Source of the DNA: Haematococcus lacustris
Lineage: Eukaryota > Chlorophyta > Chlorophyceae > Chlamydomonadales > Haematococcaceae
Length of the DNA: 64,000 nt
Reading direction: 5' to 3'
NCBI GenBank assembly: GCA_030144725.1
Contig: JASKMD010000026.1
Span: 9,204,100-9,268,099, forward strand
Under the pieces are notes generated by a model. It had not been told where the DNA came from. It searched no databases and saw only the letters and a program-made list of their open reading frames with translations. Position numbers and translations under genes: made by a program. Numbering within the stretch: position 1 is the stretch's first letter; every line of letters begins with the position of its first letter. Below, piece after piece: positions 33,001-43,834 of the stretch.

Positions 33001-36000
33001 GCCACTTACCATCAGGAAACGCCACAGCAGGCTGCCAGCCAGTGTCGGGAATGACTGGGATGACTGGAGGCTGGCCATTGTGTCGCTCTGTGTGGGCAAG
33101 GTACGATCGCCTTATTGTCCACTTGGTTAACCTCAGCAGAGCCGTGAATAGCAAGGGGTGCATAGCCGACATTGCAGCAGGTCTAGGAATGAACTGTTGG
33201 CTGCGAGACATGCACACAAGGCCCCTGTCACCTTGCCACTGGTGGATGTCGTCAGGCTCCTCATCCCCAGTATGCAGCTCTGTCTCCGTGTACTCAGACT
33301 CAGCGCTGCTATCCGTCTGGCCTTCAAGGTGACCCACTTCTTCTGCTTGTGGTGCTTGCTCGGCATGCTGGACATGTGGACTGGCTGCATGGTCTGCTGC
33401 AGCTGCAGCTGGCAACAGCCTGCTGGGCTTGCCAAGGCTGCACACCTCCGGTTGTCCATCGGTGTCTTGCCGCACTGCATGGGGTGCTGTAGGGGACACT
33501 GGCGTGCTATCTGAGCTGATGTTGATCTGGTGTACTTCCAAGTCAGCTTTGATGCGCCGGCCTGCAATGCAACGAATAGTCACAGGCAACAGCCATGGCA
33601 TCAGACACAGCAGGTTGCTGCATAGCTGTTTATAGGGCTGTCTGCTGCACCTCCTGCGCAAGCTGCTACCCGCCACCAACCTGGTGTTGTACAGCTGTCC
33701 TCAGGAGCTTCAGTGTCCAGCAACTGCAGGCTGCTGCTGTCTGCTGCTGTGAACTGGACAGCTGGAGGTTCCACCACACTGGGCGAAAGGGGCAAGGGTG
33801 CTGGCAGGCCGCCATCCAGCATGATGGGCCTCAGCGGTTCTAATGCCATGCTGATCTGTGTGCCATGCCTACTGCTGCTGCTGCACTCCTCAATAAGGGC
33901 TGCTGCATCTCCTGGAGATAAGCTGGCACTGCATAAGTCCAGGAACGAGCCGTGCAAGCCAGCCTGGCTGGAGGCAGCAGCCTGGGCTGGCTGGTGTGGT
34001 GCATCTGTTGATGGTTCGCTGCCTGACATGGATGGCTGGCTGCTTTGCAATGGGTGGGTCCCCACCTGCTGCTGGCCTGTAGAGCACAACTCAGCGAGTT
34101 CTGCGCCCTGCACCATGGCATGGGCGTCATCGGGCTCGCTGATGCTGTGAGAGCCAGCTGTGGGCGACAGCTGGCTGACAGGGTTCTGGGGGCAGCTGCC
34201 AGCAACTCCCTGCTCACGATTCAGCGATGGCTCGCGAGGCACAGAGGTAAGCTTGAGGCCCTTGCCAGCTGACAGGGCATTGGCAAAGCTCCATGTGGTA
34301 GGTGGCAGGGGTGTGAGGAGGGAGGCGTCTCTGGCATCTGGTGGGAAAGGCAGGGCGGGCAGCTTATACCCAGAGTCACTGAGGTTCTGTGAAGGGCTGC
34401 GGCTGGCTGCTTTTGACGCGGACTGCGAATACTCTGCGCAGCATTCACACACATGGCATGTAGTTGCATAAGGTTGCTATGCTGCCATGCACAAAGGAAC
34501 CGTTTGTGCCATTCCAGCCCTCACTATGGCCCTACCATCGTCTGCGTAGTCAGCTGCGTTGTTCTCCTCGTCTGAGGGTCCAATGACCTCAGATGTGCAG
34601 CTGCTGCGGACTGACGGCCAGGACTTGAACAGCCGTGGATCTGGTTGCGGCTCAACCTTGGGTGAGGTGATGGGGAAGCTGAAGCCTCCAGCCTCCCTCT
34701 GATCTTCACACCTGCTCACATGTGTCAGCCCCAGGAACAGTGTTTTAAAACTACACTGCATTGCTTCTTGTGTCTGCTGGTCCCTAGACTAAGCACTGCA
34801 AGAGTGATGATAATGTGCTGGGATGTTGGGAACTGATACCCAACAGGCAGCCAACATGCACATGCAGTGCTCAAGTCGACACATACCTCAAGCTGCCTGA
34901 TGCGCTGAGCTGCATGCCGAGGGCAAGGCCAGGCAGGTGGGTTTCACTGTTCTTGGGCGGGCTGCTCTTTGGAGGACTGCTGGCGGGGGGGCTGCCACTG
35001 GATGCATGGGGCAAAAGTGAGAAGCCACCCATGGTTGTTAAACCACCTCCTGTGTAGGCTGCACCTGGCTGCTTTGGGGCCAGGTCTGGCTGGCAGAAGC
35101 CCTCCAGGCATTGTGCGCTGGTGTTCAGCTGCATCTGAAAGTCTACCTCATCCCCTGGTCGGTTCCCTGCATCAGAAGCCCTACTAGGGCACCGTGTATC
35201 AGCTTCTCCTGTGCGCTCAATGTCAAAGTCCTTGAATGAGCTGGACAGGGACTCCACACGGGACAGCACCGGTTTGTGCTCATCTGACACCCTGCCTCCA
35301 GCCTTGCTGGGTGTGGTGACAGGCTCTGCCAGCCTGATATCTGTGGGCCCCAGATCCCAGGTTTCATCCTTGACGTGGGAGGAACCCCCCACGTCGCCTG
35401 CAGCTGATGCTGCACGGGGCTGGCTCCTACTGTGGGGAGCGAAGTCGACGCTGCCAATGTCGCCGTCCGAAGCGCTGGAGCTGCAGCGACGCGGCGTGCT
35501 GGAGGCTGTGTCCCTATGTGTAAAGAAATGCTCCGTCACGCCAGGCTCCGCCTGAAGCTCAAGCTCGTGCTCCTCAAAGTGAGCCTGGCCTGCCACATCT
35601 TGGCGCAGGTAGCCCGTATCGTCAAGAGTATCGTACTCATCGATGTCTTCGTCCCAGGGCGCTGCGACAGGTTCAGACAGGACCGCATCAACCACAAGGC
35701 ATAGGCAGAAGTGAAGGCATGAACAAGCCCACCTCGCTGCTGGGTGAAGGCCCTAGGAAGCCTGGCATGCTGCAAAGGATGATGAAGCCGCTGCGTTCCC
35801 AGAAGAAGCTCCGAGCTAGGTCGAGCACTGGGTATTGCGCTGCGCGCATCATTGGTAAACAAGTCTTGACGATCATCAAAAGTCAAAGCTGTGCAGGGAG
35901 CTTATACGGATCACAGCAGGGTCCTTACTGCTGTAGGTCAGGTACGACCAATGCGGCAGTGTCCTGGGTCAAGGCCTCCCGGAGCCCCGGCCCTTCAACA

Positions 36001-36185
36001 TCAGGCTGCGGCTCTGGCGCCATCTCTGGGAAAGCTGCTGCGGGCTGACGTGACTCCAGCTCCGACAGCAGCTGTGACTGTGTGTCAACAAGACCTTGCT
36101 GCTCCAAAAAACGAACTACGAAGTCCAGTGCCTGCCTAAAGGAATGCTCGGGCTCAGTCGCGACAGAAATGTCAGGATCAGCCAT
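30055..36185 (-). CDS. DYRKP: LisH-domain DYRK-type protein kinase (plant DYRKP group)
   Basis: DYRK kinases autophosphorylate on tyrosine and then phosphorylate Ser/Thr; algal and plant DYRKP members act in starch, lipid and cell-cycle control. Exons, transcript order: 36185-35946 (or to 35938), about 35847-35733, 35661-34887, 34711-34536, 34433-33681, 33561-33232, 33087-33010, 32801-32651, 32445-32370, 32236-32144, 31775-31656, 31480-31358, 31208-31120, 30834-30648, 30372-30055. Phases agree from exon 3 on; exon 2 edges are unsure. Exon 1 carries a LisH-like helix ([16 protein letters not shown]). Exons 3-7 are a long Ser/Pro-rich linker. The kinase starts after [14 protein letters not shown]: glycine loop LGSAAFS, VAIK equivalent CLKIIK, catalytic loop [11 protein letters not shown] in place of DFG (normal for this group), activation loop [11 protein letters not shown], and [15 protein letters not shown] replaces the usual HCD. 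It ends about 22 residues after the [13 protein letters not shown] helix. Roughly 1,200 residues. The intron after exon 9 has a GC donor. Confidence 0.92.
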
Positions 36186-36343
36186 CCCCAGCCGTGCTCA
36201 GGATGTTTAACTGACCATAGGCAGCTGGCACACACGGCAACAGCTTGGCGACAGCCTGGTACTTAAGTTGCAAATTCTAAACTTGTCTGGTGCATGGACC
36301 CGGCGAGCTGACGACGAGCTGCATGGACGCGACTCAAAGACTA

Positions 36344-36552
36344 GACAGGCTGTCCTGTATCCCTGTAGCCGCTACACTTCTCCACAGGAGTCAGGGACCG
36401 GTGTGTGTCCCTAACCTAGGTCCCTAACCCTAGTAGTCGCTAGAGCCCTACCCTACCCTATGCATACTCTAGCGCACACACAACCCCTTTGTTAGGGGCA
36501 CTTGAATGGTTTGTTTTATTTGGCTCAAGACATGATACACATGACATTATGC
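36344..36552 (-). repeat. Fanzor-associated 3' tail, copy P2
   Basis: Nearly the same as 61,358-61,576: shared words include CACTTCTCCA, GTCAGGGACCGGTGTGTGTC, CCTAACCTAGGTCCCTAACC and GGCTCAAGACATGATACACA. No Fanzor coding sequence is attached here, so it is an orphan tail about 160 bp upstream of the kinase start, in its promoter region. Confidence 0.75.
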
Positions 36553-36573
36553 TTGCCGATGACATTATACTTG

Positions 36574-36766
36574 CCAGCTCCGACAGCAGCTGTGACTGTG
36601 TGCTGACAAGACCTTGCTGCTCCAAAAAACGAACTACGAAATCCAGTGCCTGTCTAAAGGAATCGGGCTCAGTCGCGGGCTCAGTCGCGACAAAAACGTA
36701 AGGATCAGCCATCCCCAGCCGTGCCCAGGATGTTGAAGTGACCATAGGCAGCTGGCACGCACGGCA
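36574..36766 (-). pseudogene. Duplicated first exon (LisH) of the kinase gene
   Basis: Copy of 36,057-36,245 at about 90% identity by eye, including the ATG (36,712-36,710) and a LisH-like stretch ([20 protein letters not shown]) that is still open. A small internal duplication gives TEPATEPDS instead of TEPEHS. It is followed by repeat sequence, not kinase exons, so it is probably a dead fragment, unless used as an alternative first exon. Confidence 0.72.
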
Positions 36767-36838
36767 ACAGCTCGTCGGGTCCATGCACCAGACAGGTTTA
36801 GAATATGCAACTTAAGTACCAGGCCGAGCTGTTGCCAT
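36767..36838. repeat. Inverted copy of kinase upstream sequence
   Basis: Reverse complement of 36,239-36,305: both contain GGTCCATGCACCAGACA and CAACTTAAG. Together with the exon duplication this shows a complex local rearrangement around the kinase promoter. Confidence 0.75.
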
Positions 36839-36847
36839 GCGAGTCAG

Positions 36848-37668
36848 GCCGCCCCAACATGGGGTGGTAATATGCATGCAATTACTCTCTCAATACTGCC
36901 AATCCATTGGAGTTTTTGATCGCGTACTGCCACATGTGCCCGCGAACAAATCACATCGGCAAGACGGGTCTCCTTGGCACGGTGCGCCACATCCCTGTGA
37001 CCCCATCTACCTAGCGTAGTGTGCTGGTTGTGCACAAATGAAATGTCCGGCCAACACCCAACGCGATGCCTGCCGGGCGTGCAGGGCATCTAGACGGGGT
37101 GGTTGAAGCATCACTTCATGTTCGCTCCTCGCCGAAGACATCATTTGGGTCGGCGCACACCGAGGTATCACCGGGTTACACCACCCCTCCTCCACTGTGT
37201 CCTCCACTGTGTTGCACCCGCTGCACCTAGAGAAAAAGCGACATAAAATGTTTGTTCTTGACCCGTTGGTGCATCTCTTGAAACAAATCGCACATCAAAC
37301 AGCCCAGGCCTCTATCAGTTTGACAGTCTTGAAGTGACATCATGTCCATTAGGCAGGTGTAAGGCCACGGCATGCAACGACCCACCATACCTGCCCCCCC
37401 CTTCACCCACCATTGCAGGAGCCCACCTCATTGAGCCTACCCACCCCCTCCCAGCCCACCCCCTCCCAGCCCACACCCTCCCAGCCTACCCCTCCAGGCC
37501 CACACCCTCCCAGCCCACACCCTCCTAGCCCTACCCCTCCCAGCCCACCCCCTCCCAGCCCACCCCCTCCCAGCCCACCCCCTCCCAGCCCACCCCCTCC
37601 CAGCCCACCCCCTCCCAGCCCACCCCCTCCTAGCCCTACCCCTCCCAGCCCTAGCCACCACCATGGGG
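36848..37668 (-). repeat. Dispersed repeat R, copy 2, with CCCTCCCAGCCCA minisatellite
   Basis: Reverse-complement partner of 6,340-7,095. From about 37,440 to 37,668 it is expanded as a 15-16-bp minisatellite of CCCAGCCCACCCCCTC type, which corresponds to the short G-rich stretch in copy 1. Confidence 0.8.
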
Positions 37669-37673
37669 GGTAA

Positions 37674-37900
37674 GAGGCTCAGCAAGAAGAAGCGTCAACA
37701 GCGGGCGTGCAGGACATCAAGGCCATGGCGGAGGGAAGCCCATGCAACACCGGGTTACGCACCCACCTCGAGGTGTACTTCTTGGCATGCCCCACCTCCA
37801 ATGCCCCGGTGGAGTCCTTACTGCAGCTGCTGAAGCATGGAGCTGGCCGCTTCATGGAGCTGCCTGCGCTGCTGGAGCACATGTCCCTGCACACACTTAG
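37674..37900 (+). pseudogene. Interrupted gene, piece 1 (unknown function)
   Basis: Open in one frame (EAQQEEASTAG, PCNTGLRTHLEVYFLAC, VESLLQLLKHGAGRF, MELPALLEHMSLHTL). It stops resembling protein exactly where an LTR begins at 37,901. The frame resumes, in phase, at 43,835 with RSTLNNIEVHDFTLH after removal of the LTR and one copy of its CTTAG duplication. The upstream start is not identifiable because repeat R abuts it. I do not recognise the family; it could be a host gene or a transposon gene. Confidence 0.6.
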
Positions 37901-37905
37901 TGTAA
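37901..37905 (+). mobile_element. Solo LTR of a Gypsy relative, left 5 bp
   Basis: TGTAA is the first 5 bp of an LTR cut by CACTCA element A; the rest is 43,541-43,834. The full LTR is about 299 bp, flanked by CTTAG at 37,896-37,900 and 43,835-43,839. Confidence 0.8.
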
Positions 37906-38036
37906 CACTCAGGCAAATTAGTAACAGCATTTTTGAGATTCGGAGCCTCGGACTTGGTACATAGTCAAATGAAGGCATTGTAAGATTGGGGGTTGAAACT
38001 AAAATTCGTGATTTTGCGCGGTTGGTGAGATACGGC

Positions 38037-38797
38037 CATGCTACAGTACTGTAGGTATCTACAGTACTGTCGGGGTACCTCGAGAGACCACTTACAGTAC
38101 TGTAGACATCTACAGTACTGTAGACATCTACAGTACTGTAGGTGTCTACAGTACTGTCGGGGTACCTCGAGAGACCACTTACAGTACTGTAGACATCTAT
38201 AGTACTGTAGACATCTACAGTACTGTAGACATCTACAGTACTGTAGGTACCTCGAGGTACCTCGAGAGACCATTTACAATACTGTAGACCTCTACAGTAC
38301 TGTAGACATCTACAGTACTGTAGACCTCTACAGTACTGTAGACATCTACAGTACTGTAGACATCTACAGTACTGTAGACATCTACAGTACTTCGAGGTAC
38401 CTCGAGGTACCTCGAGAGACCATTTACAGTACTGTAGACATCTACAGTACTGTAGACATCTACAGTACTGTAGACATCTACAGTACTGTAAACATCTACA
38501 GTACCTCGAGGTACCTCGAGGTACCTCGAGAGACCATTTACAGTACTGTAGGTACCTACAGTACTGTAGACATCTATAGTACTGTAGACATCTACAGTAC
38601 TTCGAGGTACCTCGAGGTACCTCGAGGGACCATTTACAGTACTGTAGACATCTACAGTACTGTAGACATCTACAGTACTGTAGACCTCTACAGTACTGTA
38701 GACATCTACAGTACTGTAGACATCTACAGTACTGTAGACATCTACAGTACCTCGAGGTACCTCGAGGTACCTCGAGAGACCACTTACAGTACTGTAG
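38037..38797. repeat. Left palindrome array of element A
   Basis: 18-bp unit TACAGTACTGTAGACATC around the perfect palindrome CTACAGTACTGTAG. Several runs are separated by CCTCGAGGTACCTCGAG blocks, themselves palindromic. Units carry GACATC, the complement of the GATGTC in the right array, so the two arrays are inverted. Confidence 0.93.
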
Positions 38798-38984
38798 CCT
38801 TTAAGCACTTAAAAAAATTCTGAACATCTCACTTGCATTCAGGCATCCGTCCAACACTTAGTCGCAGCATCGTGTAGCCGGTATTGCAGCGATGGCATCG
38901 CACGAGGTTACCCATACTCGCAGCCGCATCTAGCCCATACTCGCAGCCACATACTCGGCAATCAACCTCGCGGCCACACAGCTG

Positions 38985-39140
38985 GTCCAGCAGCGCAGGA
39001 TCTCACCTCGCAGCCAGCCTCGCAGCCATTTTCTTCGCAGCCAGCCTCGCAGCCAGTTTCGCAGCCAGCCTCGCAGCCAGCCTCGCAGCCAGCATCGCAG
39101 CTAGCCTCGCGGCCAGTTTCCTCGCAACGATTCTCCGCAG
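38985..39140 (+). repeat. CCTCGCAGCCAG 12-bp tandem repeat
   Basis: About a dozen imperfect 12-bp units inside element A. Confidence 0.85.
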
Positions 39141-39451
39141 TTATCGCAAGCATTGATGCACCAACGCAAGGCAGGTGCAACGTGTTGTGAGCAGCGAAGA
39201 GGCCAGACGGACCATGGTAAGAGCTTAGGACCAAGGTAAGAGCTTAGAAGGAGCTAGCATTGCGCAGCATAGCCCTTAGTATCCAGCCTAACCGCTACCA
39301 CACCTGGTTGCTGCAGGCCTTACAATCACGCCTAGTACCTCCCTGTTCACCACCCCCTCCCAGTCCCCCTCACCACCACCACCACCACCACCACCACCAC
39401 CACCATTTCATCACCTCCCACAACGTTCCCACTGTTGCCTCCCTTGTGTTG

Positions 39452-39702
39452 CAGCCCAGCCCAGCCCAGCCCAGCCCAGCCCAGCCCAGCCCAGCCCAGC
39501 CCAGCCCAGCCCAGCCCAGCCCAGCCCAGCCCAGCCCAGCCCAGCCCAGCCCAGCCCAGCCCAGCCCAGCCCAGCCCAGCCCAGCCCAGCCCAGCCCAGC
39601 CCAGCCCAGCCCAGCCCAGCCCAGCCCAGCCCAGCCCAGCCCAGCCCAGCCCAGCCCAGCCCAGCCCAGCCCAGCCCAGCCCAGCCCAGCCCAGCCCAGC
39701 CC
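39452..39702 (+). repeat. CCCAG pentamer satellite
   Basis: About 50 uninterrupted CCCAG units, preceded by a CAC run at 39,371-39,402. Element C holds the same pentamer on the opposite strand (54,226-54,612). Confidence 0.97.
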
Positions 39703-40945
39703 AACCCAACCCTACTCTCCCACCCTGCACTTCCTACTGAGGTGAGGACAAAGGAAGGTGGGTTGTAATGGAGGGCTGCTACACCTGCCCCTCCATCTGC
39801 CAGCTCTACATCTCCCTACTCTAATGGTGAGTGCATCTAGTACCCATGTCCAATGTTTGCTTCGTTACACAAATCGTCACATCATTGCCGCAGGTCTTGT
39901 GCGCCTACACGTGAGACTATCAATGCGCTCCCCACTTCTCTCGCCCTCCCCATGGACCTCCCCTTCCCTTCCCTCCCCTTCCTCCCCTTCCTCCCACACA
40001 CATATACACCACACCCCAGCAGAAGGTGAGTGCAGGTATGTGGCACCCTGTACCCACCTTAACCGCTAGCATGCCCCTTGTCCCGCTGCAGGGTTGATCG
40101 TCACACCCTTCCCCATCCCCTTTTCCTCCCCTTTCCCACGCCCACCACCAACGCCCAGCTTGTCGTCCCTACACTTCCACCTCTACCCACCCCCCACTTC
40201 CCCCCTCCCCGTCACCTCTCCCCTGACATCCCAGCAGCCAGGAGAAAGCCCACCCCACCCACCCTCTTCCCACCCCTCCCTTCCCCCTCTCCCTCCCTCT
40301 CCCCTCCCATACTTGTCAAGCCTACCCTTCCCCTCTCCCACCCTTCGATTGACGTGGCATCGCAACCCCCACCTCACCCCACCTTCCCTTCCCTAAACCC
40401 TACACTCCCCACCGCAGTCCTACCCCACTGGCGCATGGGATATGTTGCCTGGTGTGAGCAGGTAGGAGGCCAGGAGGACCACAAAGGTAAGGCCACGGTG
40501 ATAGCTAACACAGTGCCCAGCCTGGTCACCCTACCGCACGTGCACGCCCCTTGGTTGCAGGTCTGATGGGTCACCTCCCCTCCACTTTCCCTATACAACC
40601 ACCCCCTCCCAATTCATCCTCCCCCGCCCCCGCCCCCGCTCCCTCCCCCGCCCCCACCCCCACCCATGCCCCCACCCACCCCAACACATGCCCCCAACCC
40701 ATGCCCCCACCCACCCCAACCCATGCCCCCAACCCAACCCACCCCCGCCCAGCCCAACCCGGTTGAGCCTCCCGCCTCCCCACCTCCCGCCTCCCTGCCT
40801 CCCGCCTCCCCGTCTCCCGCCTCCCTGCCTCCCACCTCCCGCCTTCCACATCTACCTCCCCTCCCCGCCTTCACTCTTCCACTCCCCCCCCCTTCACTCA
40901 GCAGCCAAAAGGTAGGTAAGTGCTACAGTGCCCCTACTATATCTG
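39703..40945. other. C-rich low-complexity interior of element A
   Basis: The plus strand is strongly C/T-biased, with CCCCACCC, CCCGCCTCC and CCACCACC words. No credible gene. GTGAGT- and TTGCAG-like words recur but do not form a coherent exon set. Confidence 0.6.
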
Positions 40946-41835
40946 CTGCTGCTGCCACTGCTGCTGCTGCTGCTGCCACTGCTGCTGCTGCTGCTGCCAC
41001 TGCTGCTGCTGCTGCTACCCCCCTACTGCTGCTGCTGCTGCCCCCCTGCTGCTGCTGCTGCTGCCCCCCCTACTGCTGCTGCTGCTGCCCCCCCTACTGC
41101 TGCTGCTGCTGCTGCCACTGCTGCTGCTGCTGCTGCCCCCCCTACTGCTGCTGCTGCTGCCCCCCCTACTGCTGCTGCTGCTGCTACCCCCCTACTGCTG
41201 CTGCTGCTGCCCCCCCTACTGCTGCTGCTGCTGCCCCCCCTACTGCTGCTGCTGCTGCTACCCCCCTACTGCTGCTGCTGCTGCTACCCCCCTACTGCTG
41301 CTGCTGCTGCCCCCCCTACTGCTGCTGCTGCTGCTGCTGCCACTGCTGCTGCTGCTGCTACCCCCCCTACTGCTGCTGCTGCTGCTGCCCCCCTGCTGCT
41401 GCTGCTGCTACCCCCCCTACTGCTGCTGCTGCTGCTGCCACTGCTGCTGCTGCTGCTACCCCCCTACTGCTGCTGCTGCTGCTACCCCCCTACTGCTGCT
41501 GCTGCTGCCCCCCCTACTGCTGCTGCTGCTGCCCCCCCTACTGCTGCTGCTGCTGCCCCCCCTACTGCTGCTGCTGCTGCTACCCCCCTACTGCTGCTGC
41601 TGCTGCCCCCCCTACTGCTGCTGCTGCTGCCCCCCCTACTGCTGCTGCTGCTGCTGCCACTGCTGCTGCTGCTGCTACCCCCCTACTGCTGCTGCTGCTG
41701 CTGCCCCCCTGCTGCTGCTGCTGCTACCCCCCCCTACTGCTGCTGCTGCTGCCCCCCTGCTGCTGCTGCTGCTGCCCCCCCCCCCTGCTGCTGCTGCCCC
41801 CCCCCCTGCTGCTGCTGCCACCCATGCTGCTGCTG
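40946..41835 (+). repeat. CTG triplet array punctuated by C-runs
   Basis: Runs of four to seven CTG triplets separated by CCCCCCTA, CCCCCCTG or CCA spacers for about 890 bp. All frames stay open because of composition. Confidence 0.97.
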
Positions 41836-41838
41836 CCA

Positions 41839-42606
41839 ACAGTACTGTAGGTGTCTACAGTACTGTAGATGTCTACAGTACTGTAGGTGTCTACAGTACT
41901 GTAGATGTCTACAGTACTGTAGGGGTCTACAGTACTGTAGGGGTCTACAGTACTGTAGATGTCTACAGTACTGTAGATGTCTACAGTACTGTAGGTGTCT
42001 ACAGTACTGTAGATGTCTACAGTACTGTAGATGTCTACAGTACTGTAGATGTCTACAGTACTGTAGGGGTCTACAGTACTGTAGGGGTCTACAGTACTGT
42101 AGATGTCTACAGTACTGTAGGTGTCTACAGTACTGTAGATGTCTACAGTACTGTAGGGGTCTACAGTACTGTAGATGTCTACAGTACTGTAGATGTCTAC
42201 AGTACTGTAGGGGTCTACAGTACTATAGATGTCTACAGTACTGTAGATGTCTACAGTACTGTAGATGTCTACAGTACTGTAGATGTCTACAGTACTGTAG
42301 ATGTCTACAGTACTGTAGATGTCTACAGTACTGTAGGGGTCTACAGTACTGTAGGGGTCTACAGTACTGTAGATGTCTACAGTACTGTAGGTGTCTACAG
42401 TACTGTAGATGTCTACAGTACTGTAGGGGTCTACAGTACTGTAGATGTCTACAGAACTGTAGATGTCTACAGTACTGTAGATGTCTACAGTACTGTAGGG
42501 GTCTACAGTACTGTAGATGTCTATAGTACTGTAGGTGTCTACAGTACTGTAGGTGTCTACAGTACTGTAGGGGTCTACAGTACTGTAGATGTCTACAGTA
42601 CTGTAG
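41839..42606. repeat. Right palindrome array of element A
   Basis: About 42 copies of the 18-bp unit TACAGTACTGTAG + ATGTC, GTGTC or GGGTC, each centred on CTACAGTACTGTAG. It is the reverse complement of the left array. Single variants (CAGAACTG, CTATAGTACTG) show little divergence. Confidence 0.97.
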
Positions 42607-43312
42607 GTGCCTTCCCCCCATGCATCCTTAACCCCCATGCCCCCTTCGCCCCCATGCAGGAACATCTCAATGTAGCCCAAGCTCGTTTGTTATCCCGACA
42701 GTGCTATGCAAATGCGCTGACAACAAAGCGTGCCTATGTTGCCCAGCCCAGCCCAGCCCTGCCCAGCCCTACTCAGCCTCCAGGATTCGTTACCGACCCT
42801 GAGCCTAGCCCTTGTGTTAGGAACACAAGTGGTGATGTAATGATGTAGGCTAAGAGTCATGATGTAATGATGTGAGGTTAGATGTAATGATGGATGGTTG
42901 AGGACCAACCGCAAACAACTTTTGGGGCAATCTCTGCCGCACTCGATATTACACGGGAGGGTGCGGTGCACGAGGTTGTTGTGAATGCGGGGCATCATCA
43001 ACATCCACAGCTTTGCGGGAGCTTGCAAGCCGAGCTACCCAGTACAACCGACAGAACGGACCTAGCTTGCGATAGAGACGGGCCCCGGCCTTCGACCTTA
43101 CATGTATGTATGTAGCTCCCTATGGCGATCTTATTGCGTGGACACAACTTTCGGCACAAATACCCATATCGAGCTTGCGGGCCTACGCTTCGACGCCTCT
43201 CACTATTTATAGCACGCAGAAGCTGACGGTGCAATCGCGGTAGCAAATGGTGGTTTGAATGTGGAGAACAACATGGTACCCTATTTACAAGAGACCTTGT
43301 CAAATCTGACCT

Positions 43313-43402
43313 ACAGTACTGTAGACATCTACAGTACTGTAGATGTCTACAGTACTGTAGACATCTACAGTACTGTAGATGTCTACAGTACTGTAGGTAC
43401 CT
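43313..43402. repeat. Third small palindrome cluster, near the right end of element A
   Basis: Five palindromes with GACATC and GATGTC spacers alternating, about 140 bp from the right TIR. Confidence 0.9.
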
Positions 43403-43540
43403 ACACTCCAACTGCTCACATACTCAGAATATCAACAAGCGTCAAGTGGCGTTGGAGTCGCAAGGACAATCCGAGGCGAACCGCATCAAAAAACTACCCC
43501 CCTAGGATGACGAATATCCGCACTAATTTGCCTGTGTGAA

Positions 43541-43834
43541 GGGCGCGCTCCGCGTAGTCCCTTAGTGTCGTCTGGGCTGTCGCGGTTAACCCGAGGCAGC
43601 TACAGGATATCGGTCACACCGCATTAGTGTGAGTTGGCAGGTAAAGCCTAGCAGCGTAAGCTGTGAGGATAACTGGTTCGATTCCAGGGGGCCCCGTTCT
43701 AAGCCCTAGCCTTCTCACGGTAGTGCCTTGTGGCCGACCCTTTCAGTACCCGCACTTCGGTGCCCTCGCGGCCGGCTCAGTGTTACACATGGTTCAACCG
43801 GTCCAGCGTCGCCTTTATAAGGCTGCACGTTACA
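43541..43834 (+). mobile_element. Solo LTR of a Gypsy relative, main part
   Basis: With 37,901-37,905 this makes a 299-bp LTR (TGTAA...GCACGTTACA). It aligns with the reverse complement of the 300-bp Gypsy LTR at 44,312-44,611, sharing CGTCGTCTGGGCTGT, CTGGTTCGATTCCAG (CTGGTTCGATCCCAG there) and CCCCGTTCTAAGC. It carries a Pol III B-box-like GGTTCGATTCC at 43,675-43,685. Confidence 0.82.

Larger units (their letters stand above)
37906..43538. mobile_element. CACTCA element A (5,633 bp, palindrome-armed, no transposase)
   Basis: Ends: CACTCAGGCAAATTAGT at 37,906 and CACACAGGCAAATTAGT (reverse complement) ending at 43,538, 16 of 17 identical. Target duplication AA (37,904-37,905 and 43,539-43,540). 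The first about 130 bp match element B's left end (TTAGTAACAGCATTTTT, TTGGTACATAG, TTGGTGAGATA), and the right end matches too. Inside, in order: a palindrome array, a CCTCGCAGCCAG repeat, CAC and CCCAG arrays, C-rich DNA, a CTG/CCCCC array, an inverted palindrome array, and a 0.7-kb spacer with a last short palindrome cluster. Long frames here are low-complexity. TIRs beginning CAC and 2-bp duplications point to a CACTA/EnSpm-like non-autonomous element. Confidence 0.8.

Noticed and set aside
41839..42606. CRISPR-like regular repeat array
   Set aside because: Unit and spacing are one 18-bp tandem palindrome with no unique spacers, in a eukaryotic transposon.
38233..42848. Long open frames on both strands (up to about 640 codons) encoding STVDVY, YCRCLQ or LLPP repeats
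   Set aside because: They are translations of 18-bp and triplet arrays whose periods are multiples of three, so all frames stay open. No non-repetitive domain is attached.
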